Below, piece by piece: positions 16,580 through 22,838 of a stretch of DNA of 64,000 nucleotides. The position numbers were made by a program, and so were the translations under genes. The stretch is taken from contig NZ_CP070326.1 of NCBI RefSeq assembly GCF_016917755.1, positions 9,734,001-9,798,000 of the forward strand. The letters are read 5' to 3'. This stretch comes from Streptomyces noursei (GTDB taxonomy: Bacteria > Actinomycetota > Actinomycetes > Streptomycetales > Streptomycetaceae). Numbering within the stretch: position 1 is the stretch's first letter; each line of letters begins with the position of its first letter. A model generated the notes under the pieces. It saw nothing but the letters and a program-made list of their open reading frames with translations, did not search any database and was not told the DNA's origin.

Positions 16580-17144
16580 TTCCGGCCGTCCGCGCTCAGG
16601 TGGAGCTTGGTGGTGAACCCGCCGCGCGAGCGGCCCAGCCCCTCACCTCCCGCACCACCTCCACCAGCCGGCCGCACAGGCTCTGCCACGGCGTCTCGCC
16701 CTGATGTTCGTGCAGTTCGGCCCCCTTTGACACCGGGACCGGCGGCGGATCATTGCGGGCGCCGGCCGCATGCTGGTGGGCGCGGACGACGGTGGAGTCG
16801 ACCGAGATGTCCCAGTCGATCTCACCCGCGGCGTCAGCTGCCGCCTGGACCTGCTGGAGCAGATGCTCCCACGTGCCGTCGGCCGACCACAGCCGATGGC
16901 GTTCATAGACGGTCTTCCAGGGCCCGAACCGTTCCGGCAGGTCACGCCACTGCACCCCGGTCCGCACCCGATGCAAAATCCCGTCGATGACCTGCCGATG
17001 GTCCCGCCACCGGCCACAACGCCTGTTACTGACCGGCAGAAACGGCCGCAGCCGTTCCCACTCGGCATCACTCAGATCGCCCCGCCCCATGTCCACATCA
17101 ACGACCTGAGCCAGGGATAGTCACATGATCGACCGGACAAGTCC
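16580..17144 (-). mobile_element. Truncated IS5-family (IS427-like) insertion sequence
   Basis: A 565-bp element lies within the regulator gene, flanked by CTA direct repeats (plus-strand TAG at 16577-16579 and 17145-17147). This is a plausible IS5-family target duplication. The end at 17144 reads GGACTTGTCCGGTCGATC inward, like an IS terminus. The other end (TTCCGGCCGTCC) does not match it. Only the first half of the transposase is present, so the element appears internally or terminally deleted and cannot move on its own. Confidence 0.75.
16596..17096 (-). CDS. IS5-family transposase, N-terminal half (orfA-like, truncated)
   Basis: The frame starts GTG-GAC-ATG and encodes the DUF4096-type N-terminus (LSDAEWERLRPFLP, DGILHRVRTGVQWRDLPERFG) plus the first catalytic Asp region (SVDSTVVRAHQHA). 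A second frame near 16580-16650 reads GEGLGRSRGGFTTKLHLS, the expected continuation, so the original gene used or suffered a frameshift there. It then stops after GRN. The second Asp and the Glu of the DDE triad are missing, so this is non-functional. Confidence 0.75.
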   Translation of the reverse strand: MDMGRGDLSDAEWERLRPFLPVSNRRCGRWRDHRQVIDGILHRVRTGVQWRDLPERFGPWKTVYERHRLWSADGTWEHLLQQVQAAADAAGEIDWDISVDSTVVRAHQHAAGARNDPPPVPVSKGAELHEHQGETPWQSLCGRLVEVVREVRGWAARAAGSPPSST

Positions 17145-17759
17145 TAGTGAGACATGCTCGCGCTCCGACGCAACGCAGAGGTGGTCGAGCTGGGCTTGAG
17201 TGACCTTGCGACCACCGAACTGCATGCGCAGCGCCGCTTCATGTACGTATCCCACGTAGGGCCGAGCAATGTCTTCCTCAAGGATGCATTGCCGCTCGAT
17301 CCGGTGGCTGACGCGAAGCTCGATCTCCAGCCGCGACAGTGACGGGAGGACCGCGCCGAACACGGCTCGTGCGTAGTCTTCGGTGTGCAACAGACCCGGC
17401 ACGTGCACACTCTGGGCCGTGAACAGGCGCTTCGCGTGCCACTCAAGCTCGGCGATGTCGAGCAGACCGGACGGGAGTCTCCCCCGATACTCCTCCCACC
17501 AGCCGCGTTCCTGCCCCTCGGCCATCGTCACCAGGGCGTCGACGTAAGCAGCATCGGCACACGCATAGTTACAGGCCAGGGTCCGTACGCGCTCAGGGCT
17601 GGTAACACGGATTCCGGACTCCATGTTGGAGATCTTCGTCCGGTCCAAGCCCAGCAGACCGGCCGCGTAGTCAGTGCTGACCTCCGCAGCAACCCTGAGT
17701 TTGCGGAGTTCAGCCCCCAGGCGCTTCTGGCGCTCGGTGGGAGTACGTCGCGTCGCCAT
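17121..17759 (-). pseudogene. N-terminal fragment of XRE/DUF5753 (WhiJ-like) regulator, split by IS
   Basis: The frame begins MATRRTPTERQKRLGAELRK with an XRE helix-turn-helix at about residues 10-65 (TDYAAGLLGLDRTKISNMES), followed by the DUF5753 domain (ARPYVGYVHEAALRMQFGG, QLDHLCVASEREHVSL). After EHVSL the reading enters IS sequence and stops at 17121. The rest of the domain is at 16340-16573. The start at 17759 has GAGAGGA upstream. Intact relatives are paired with DUF397 and RsbW-like proteins and control development and antibiotic production in Streptomyces. A truncated DNA-binding protein could still be made. Confidence 0.85.
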
Positions 17760-17823
17760 GCCGTCCTCTCTGGATCGGATGCGGCCAGTCTGCCGTGAGA
17801 GCTCGCCGACAGTCCAACTCGAT

Positions 17824-17839
17824 AGTGGCAATTGCCACT
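17824..17839. promoter_or_regulatory. Palindrome AGTGGCAATTGCCACT upstream of the broken regulator
   Basis: A perfect 16-bp palindrome lies 65 bases upstream of the XRE fragment, in the 275-base gap shared with the divergent ATP-binding protein gene. A further GGTGGC half-site follows at 17845-17850. It is the likely operator of the WhiJ-like regulator. Confidence 0.5.
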
Positions 17840-18034
17840 CTAACGGTGGCGCCTTGTCATCAGGGGCGCTAGCTTCGAGTAACGCGCAAGCCACACACCG
17901 CAACCGCCGGAAGCGCACCGCGCGAGCGTGCCCGCCTGCCCTGGAGCGGGGGCGTTCGCACCCAGGGAGGCAGGCCACCGGCGCCGTCGGGAGCGCGCGC
18001 ACCCAACCACCTGATATCAGCGAGGGGTTCAGCC

Positions 18035-18505
18035 ATGCCCGTCATCCCACACCCGTCTCCGTTCCCTGCACCCGCACCCGCACCCGCACCGCAACGGCCG
18101 CGCGTCCCCACCACCCCCTCCCACTGGCTGTTCCCGGGCACCGCCGCCTCCGTGCAGCGCGCCCGACAGGCCGTCACACAGGCACTGCTCGCCGGAAACT
18201 CCACGCAACTGGCCGACGACATCGCCCTGTTGACGTCCGAGCTCGTCACCAACGCCGTGCGGCACGGAACCCGGTACGACGAAGAGCAGCTGGTCGAGCT
18301 GATTCTGTGGCCCGCCGACGGCCACTACTGGCTGGCGGTGTCCGACCCGGGAGCAGGGCAGCCAGTCCTCAGGGCGGCCACACCCGACGCTCGTCGCGGC
18401 AGGGGGCTGGCTCTGGTCGACGCGGTCTCCGCCGCCTGGGCGGTCGTGCCGCGCCATCCCTGCGGGAAGTCCGTCGTCGCCGGGGTCCGGCTGCACGGCG
18501 GGTGA
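18035..18505 (+). CDS. Anti-sigma-factor-like ATP-binding protein (HATPase_c)
   Basis: Predicted 156 residues with a GHKL ATPase fold: N box LLTSELVTNAVRHG, G1 box VSDPG and G2 box GRGLALVD. This is the RsbW/SpoIIAB-type kinase domain common in Streptomyces next to XRE-DUF397 pairs. The N-terminus has a Pro-Ala stretch encoded by a short CACCCG microsatellite. The ATG at 18035 has GAGGGG upstream. It probably belonged with the now disrupted regulator and the DUF397 protein; partners in the cell are unknown. Confidence 0.85.
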   Translation: MPVIPHPSPFPAPAPAPAPQRPRVPTTPSHWLFPGTAASVQRARQAVTQALLAGNSTQLADDIALLTSELVTNAVRHGTRYDEEQLVELILWPADGHYWLAVSDPGAGQPVLRAATPDARRGRGLALVDAVSAAWAVVPRHPCGKSVVAGVRLHGG

Positions 18506-18519
18506 CATGGGTGACACCC

Positions 18520-18573
18520 GACAGGGAAACTTGCAAGTTTTACTTGCAAGTTTCCCTGTCGTTCTCCTACGCT
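18520..18573 (+). promoter_or_regulatory. 41-bp perfect palindrome and promoter of the MarR-MFS operon
   Basis: GACAGGGAAACTTGCAAGT (18520-18538) and its exact complement (18542-18560) flank TTT. Nested inside are two copies of the palindrome ACTTGCAAGT (18529-18538, 18542-18551). TTGCAA (18544-18549) and TACGCT (18568-18573) are spaced 18 bases apart, so the -35 lies inside the operator. The start codon is only 6 bases past the -10, consistent with a leaderless transcript repressed by the MarR protein. Confidence 0.7.
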
Positions 18574-18579
18574 CGAAGC

Positions 18580-19011
18580 ATGCCCGACAAGAAACAGGAA
18601 CGGCTCGCCACCGACCTCGGCGCGACCGTGTCCCTGCTGATGCGCCGGCTGCGCGCCGCGTCGCCGCAGGGCGAACTGACCCCCACCCAGCGCGCGGTGC
18701 TGGCGCGGATCGACGCCGACGGACCGGCCACGATCGCGGCCCTGGCCCGCGCCGAACTGGTGCGCCCGCAGTCGATGCGGGTGACCGTCGGCGCGCTGGA
18801 GGAACACCGGATACTCGCCCGCAGCCCGCACCCCACCGACGGCCGCCAGGTGGTCTTCTCGCTCACCGACGAGGGCCGCCGGGTGCTCAGGGACGTCCGC
18901 GCCGCCAAGAACGACTGGCTCGCCGTGGCCATCGCCGACCGGCTGACCGGCGACGAACAGCGGACGCTGGCCGAGGCCACCGCGCTGATCCGACGGCTGA
19001 CCGAGGAATGA
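18580..19011 (+). CDS. MarR family transcriptional regulator
   Basis: Predicted 143 residues with the winged-helix layout of MarR: LTPTQRAVLARID, the recognition helix region ELVRPQSMRVTVGALEE, and the wing SPHPTDGRQVVFSLTDEGRR. The ATG at 18580 has no Shine-Dalgarno but sits 6 bases after TACGCT, suggesting leaderless translation. Its stop overlaps the ATG of the MFS exporter gene (ATGA), so the pair is an operon. A perfect 41-bp palindrome covering the -35 box is the obvious autoregulatory site. The inducing ligand is unknown, probably a substrate of the exporter. Confidence 0.92.
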   Translation: MPDKKQERLATDLGATVSLLMRRLRAASPQGELTPTQRAVLARIDADGPATIAALARAELVRPQSMRVTVGALEEHRILARSPHPTDGRQVVFSLTDEGRRVLRDVRAAKNDWLAVAIADRLTGDEQRTLAEATALIRRLTEE

Positions 19012-20483
19012 GCACCCCCGGCGCCCCCGACCAGGCCCCGGACCGGGCCCCCGACCGTACCGCCGGACGGGCCGGCGCATCCAGCGAGCTCACCTCCGGC
19101 GAGTCCGGATTCGGGGCCCGCCTGATGACCCCGCTGCTGCTGGGGTCGCTCCTCAACCCCATCAACTCGACGATGATCGCCACCGCGCTGGTGGCCATCG
19201 GCCGGGACTTCCGGGTCGGCGCCGCCGGCACCGCCTGGCTGGTGTCGGCGATGTACCTCGCCAGTGCGGTGGGGCAGCCGGCGCTGGGCCGCATCGCGGA
19301 CCGGATCGGGCCGCGGCGGGTCTTCGTCGGCGGCACCGTCGCGGTCTGCGCGGCGGGCCTCCTCGGGGCGCTGGCGCCGGCCTTCGCCCTGCTGGTGGTC
19401 TCCCGGATCCTGCTCGGCGCCGGCACCGCGGCGGCCTACCCGGCGGCGATGGCGATGCTGCGGGCCGAGTCGCGGCGGGTGGGCCGTCCCACGCCCCGGA
19501 AGGTCCTCGGCCGGATCTCGCTGGCCGCGCTGGCCAGTGCGGCGGTCGGGCCCACGCTCGGCGGGCTGCTCGCCGCCACCGCGGGCTGGCGGGCGGTGTT
19601 CGCGGTCAACGTCCCGCTCGCGCTGCTGGCGCTGGTCAGCGCCCTGGCCTGGCTCCCGCACGACCGGAACGGCCGGAAATCGACCACCGCCGACGGGGCC
19701 GGCGGCCCGGCCCGCGGCTCCCTCGACCCGTTCGGGATCGCGCTCTTCGCCTCCGCGCTGACCTGCGCGATGTTCTTCCTGCTGCGGCTGGACGCGCCGC
19801 GCTGGCCGCTGCTCGTACCGACCGCGGTGCTGGCCGCCGTCCTGGTGTGGTGGCAGCTGCGCCATCCGCAGCCCTTCCTCGACCTGCGGATGCTGGCCCG
19901 CAACCGCCCGCTGGTGCTGACCTATCTGCGGCACGGCCTGGCCTATCTGCTCATCTACTGCGTCCTGTACGGCTTCAGCCAGTGGCTGGAGCAGGCGCAC
20001 GGCTTCTCGTCCTTCCACGCCGGGCTGGTGATGCTGCCGATGTCCGGCGCGGCCGCGGTGTGCTCGCTGGCCGGGGCCCGGGCGAAGGGCGTCCGCGCGC
20101 CGCTGGCGGTCGCCGCGGTCTGTCTGATCGCGGGCAGCGCGGTCTTCCTGCTGCTGCGCGGCACCAGTGCGCTGCCGGTGCTGCTGGTCGCCGCGGCGCT
20201 GTTCGGCATCCCCCAGGGGCTGGCGTCCACCGGCAACCAGGCCGCCGTCTACACCCAGGCGCCGGCCGACGGCGTGGGCGCGGCCGCCGGGCTCCAGCGC
20301 ACCGCGCAGTACCTCGGCGCGATCGCCGCGGCCGGCCTGATCGGGCTGGTGTACGGGCCGCGCGCCACGGACACGGGGCTGCACGCCATCGCGCTGACCG
20401 GCGCGGTCCTGGGGGTGCTGCTGCTCGTCCTCACGCTCGCCGACCGCAGCCTGCGCACCACCGGCCGCCGGACCCTCGGCTGA
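19008..20483 (+). CDS. MFS transporter, drug exporter type (DHA2-like)
   Basis: Predicted 491-residue multi-spanning membrane protein with 12-14 segments. The motif-A loop is GRIADRIGPRRVFVGG after TM2; NPINSTMIATALVAIG in TM1 and a motif-C-like GPTLGGLLAATAGWRAVFAVNVP are typical of EmrB/QacA exporters. A Ser/Thr- and Asp-rich N-terminal extension precedes TM1. It is translationally coupled to the MarR gene, which suggests an inducible efflux pump. The exported compound is unknown. Confidence 0.9.
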   Translation: MSTPGAPDQAPDRAPDRTAGRAGASSELTSGESGFGARLMTPLLLGSLLNPINSTMIATALVAIGRDFRVGAAGTAWLVSAMYLASAVGQPALGRIADRIGPRRVFVGGTVAVCAAGLLGALAPAFALLVVSRILLGAGTAAAYPAAMAMLRAESRRVGRPTPRKVLGRISLAALASAAVGPTLGGLLAATAGWRAVFAVNVPLALLALVSALAWLPHDRNGRKSTTADGAGGPARGSLDPFGIALFASALTCAMFFLLRLDAPRWPLLVPTAVLAAVLVWWQLRHPQPFLDLRMLARNRPLVLTYLRHGLAYLLIYCVLYGFSQWLEQAHGFSSFHAGLVMLPMSGAAAVCSLAGARAKGVRAPLAVAAVCLIAGSAVFLLLRGTSALPVLLVAAALFGIPQGLASTGNQAAVYTQAPADGVGAAAGLQRTAQYLGAIAAAGLIGLVYGPRATDTGLHAIALTGAVLGVLLLVLTLADRSLRTTGRRTLG

Positions 20484-20528
20484 TCACGCCACGACAGCCG
20501 TTCCCCGACGGCCGCGCGTCTCGACAGT

Positions 20529-20560
20529 CGCTTCCCTCGACGAGCGCTTCCCTCGACGAG
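20529..20560. repeat. 16-bp perfect tandem duplication
   Basis: CGCTTCCCTCGACGAG is repeated head to tail (20529-20544, 20545-20560) between the MFS and isochorismatase genes. Each unit includes a small dyad (CCCTCG/CGAGGG in the second copy). Confidence 0.6.
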
Positions 20561-20614
20561 GGATCCCCCCAACCACCAATCCTCCCAACCGCCCTTACGC
20601 ACCCAGGAGTTATC

Positions 20615-21172
20615 GTGCCCGCCAGTGTCCTCGACCCGACCACCGCGCTGGTCCTGATCGACCTTCAGAAGGGCATCACCGGACTGCCCACCGTCCATCC
20701 CGCCGCCGAGGTGGTGGCCCGCGGGGCCCGGCTGGCCGCGGCGTTCCGTGCCCACGGACTGCCGGTGGTCCTGGTGAACGTCACCGGCGGCGCGCCGGGC
20801 CGCACCGAGGCCGGGCGGGCTGGCGGCACCGGCACCCCGCCGGCCGACTGGGCCGAGCTGGTCGCCGAAGTCGACCGGCAGCCCGGCGACATCCTCGTCA
20901 CCAAGCAGCGGTGGGGCGCCTTCCACGGCACCGAGCTGGACGCGGAGCTGCGCCGGCGCGGCGTCACCCAGGTCGTGTTCGCCGGGATCGCCACCAGCAT
21001 CGGCGTGGAGTCCAGCGCCCGCGCCGCACACGAGCACGGCTACCACGTCACCGTCGCCGTCGACGCGGTGACCGACCTCGACGCGGAGGCGCACCGCAAC
21101 AGCGTGGAGCGGATCTTCCCGCGGCTGGGCGAGACCGACACCACGGAGGCGATCATCGGTCTCCTGGGTTGA
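20615..21172 (+). CDS. Isochorismatase-superfamily hydrolase lacking the catalytic Cys
   Basis: Predicted 185-residue alpha/beta protein of the isochorismatase/nicotinamidase superfamily. D16 (VLIDLQKG) and K97 (VTKQRWGAF) of the usual Asp-Lys-Cys triad are present. The Cys position is occupied by Gly (G130 in ATSIGVESSA). Gly at this position is known in PhzD-type isochorismatases, so vinyl-ether hydrolysis is possible while amidase chemistry is unlikely. The GTG at 20615 has AGGAG upstream. It follows the MarR-MFS operon by 131 bases. Its 3' end overlaps the convergent amidase gene by 20 bases. Confidence 0.85.
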   Translation: MPASVLDPTTALVLIDLQKGITGLPTVHPAAEVVARGARLAAAFRAHGLPVVLVNVTGGAPGRTEAGRAGGTGTPPADWAELVAEVDRQPGDILVTKQRWGAFHGTELDAELRRRGVTQVVFAGIATSIGVESSARAAHEHGYHVTVAVDAVTDLDAEAHRNSVERIFPRLGETDTTEAIIGLLG

Positions 21173-22667
21173 GGTCGGCGGCTGATGCGGCGGCCTGTCG
21201 CGGGGGCCGCCGCTCGTGCCAGCGCAGGGCGTCCTGGAGTTGGGCGGCCAGCGAGATCAGCCGCGGTTCGCCGTGCGCCGGGCCGAGCAGTTGGGCGCCC
21301 AGCGGCAGCCCGTCCGCGCTGAAGCCGGCCGGGACGCTGACGCCCGGCCAGCCCAGCACGTTCCACGGCCAGGCGTACGGGCAGGCCGCGATCATGGCCT
21401 TGTCGGTCTGCCAGCCGCTGAGCCTGGCGAGGGCGCCGACGCGCGGCGGCGGGGTCGCGGTGGTCGGCGTCAGCAGGACGTCGTAGGAGCCGAACAGTGC
21501 GCCGATGCGGTGCTGTTGCCGGCGCTCCACGGCGCGGGCCCGGCGCAGCGGCAGCCCGCCGAGCAGTCGGCCCAGCCGGGCCGCCTCCTGGGTGCGGCGG
21601 TCCAGCAGCCGGGGGTCGGGGACCCGGGCGGCCCACTCGCCGACGCCGGCGGTGGCGCGCGGCAGGAAGGACAGCCCGACCATCCCGTAGTCCGGTTCGG
21701 CCTCCTCGACGAAGTGGCCGAGGCCGGCCAGGGTGCGGGCCACCGCGGTCACCGCGGCCCGGACGTCCGGGTGCAGCGACTTGCGGGTGAAGGTGGCGGC
21801 GGCCTTCCAGGACAGTGCGATGCGCAGCCGCCCGGGGTCCCGGCCGGCGGCCTCGCGGGCCGCGATGGCCGGCGGCCGGTGCAGGTCCCCGTCGTGGTTG
21901 CCGCTGGCGACGTCCAGGAGCAGCGCGGCGTCCTCGACGGTGCGGGCCAGCGGGCCGATGCCGGTGATGCCCTGGAACGCCTCGGGGTCCGGCCAGGTCG
22001 AGATCCGGCCGCGCTGGGGTTTGATGCCGACGAGGTGGGACCAGGCGGCCGGGATCCGGACCGAGCCGGCGCCGTCGGTGCCGAGCGCGGCGGGGACCAG
22101 GCCGGCGGCGACCGCGGCGGCCGAGCCGCCGGAGGAGCCACCGGGGGTGTGCGCGAGGCTCCAGGGGTTGCGGGTGTCGCCGAAGGCCGGGCCCTCGGTG
22201 AACGGCCACTGGCCCAGTTCGCAGGCGTTGGTCTTGCCGACGATGATCGCGCCGGCCAGGCGTAGCCGCCGGACCACCTCGGAGTCGTGCGGTTTGGGCG
22301 GGAACACCCCGGCGCAGCCGAACGCGGTGGGTTCGCCCGCCACATCGGTGTCGTCCTTGACCGCGACCGGCACGCCGAGCAGCGGCAGCCGCTCCCCGGC
22401 GGCGAGCCGGCGGTCCGCCTCCGCGGCCTCGGCGAGCGCCGCCTCGGCCCGCACCCGGCGGAAGGCGTTGATGGTGTCCTGGCTGGCCGCGATGCGGTCC
22501 AGCGAGCGGTGCACCAGGTCGGTGGCGGTGACCCGCCCGTCGGCCAGGGCCTCGGCCTGCTCGGCGAGGCCCTCCCACTGTCCGTCCAGGCGGCCGGCGG
22601 GCCCCGGGCGGTGCGGGCGTTCCGGGGACGGCCCGGTCTGGCGTTCCTGGCTCTCGTCGACACTCAC
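21153..22667 (-). CDS. Amidase (amidase-signature family)
   Basis: Predicted 504 residues. The Ser-cisSer-Lys triad is clear: Lys in GVPVAVKDD, the signature GGSSGGSAAAVAAGLVP with cis-Ser and nucleophile in GTDGAGSVRIPAAW. Blocks for the GatA-like fold run throughout (GQWPFTEGPAFGDTRNPW, PYAWPWNVLGWPGVSVPAGF). The family covers aryl and aliphatic amidases and 6-aminohexanoate cyclic dimer hydrolases; no gatB/gatC is adjacent, so a tRNA-amidation role is unlikely. The GTG at 22667 follows GGGAGGG. It is convergent with and overlaps the isochorismatase-like gene. Confidence 0.9.
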   Translation of the reverse strand: MSVDESQERQTGPSPERPHRPGPAGRLDGQWEGLAEQAEALADGRVTATDLVHRSLDRIAASQDTINAFRRVRAEAALAEAAEADRRLAAGERLPLLGVPVAVKDDTDVAGEPTAFGCAGVFPPKPHDSEVVRRLRLAGAIIVGKTNACELGQWPFTEGPAFGDTRNPWSLAHTPGGSSGGSAAAVAAGLVPAALGTDGAGSVRIPAAWSHLVGIKPQRGRISTWPDPEAFQGITGIGPLARTVEDAALLLDVASGNHDGDLHRPPAIAAREAAGRDPGRLRIALSWKAAATFTRKSLHPDVRAAVTAVARTLAGLGHFVEEAEPDYGMVGLSFLPRATAGVGEWAARVPDPRLLDRRTQEAARLGRLLGGLPLRRARAVERRQQHRIGALFGSYDVLLTPTTATPPPRVGALARLSGWQTDKAMIAACPYAWPWNVLGWPGVSVPAGFSADGLPLGAQLLGPAHGEPRLISLAAQLQDALRWHERRPPRQAAASAADLNPGDR

Positions 22668-22838
22668 GCTGCGTGCCCTCCCTGGGACCGCTCATTCGAA
22701 CGAACGGTCCCAGGAGGCTAATCGGCTCAGCGAGGGGCGGCAACGACGCCGCGCGGCGCGACACGGCGACGACACACGGACGGCACACACGGCCCGTCCG
22801 GGTGTCGCCGGCGGCGACGACCGGCCCCCGCAGGGGCG

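Noticed and set aside
18056..18090. CACCCG repeat units as a possible CRISPR or regulatory repeat
   Set aside because: A short in-frame microsatellite encoding Pro-Ala repeats at the N-terminus of the ATP-binding protein; no spacers.
16140..18505. Toxin-antitoxin or mobile defence system at the XRE/DUF397/HATPase locus
   Set aside because: The gene set matches the known WhiJ/AbaA-like developmental loci, and the IS explains the broken gene; no toxin domain is visible.
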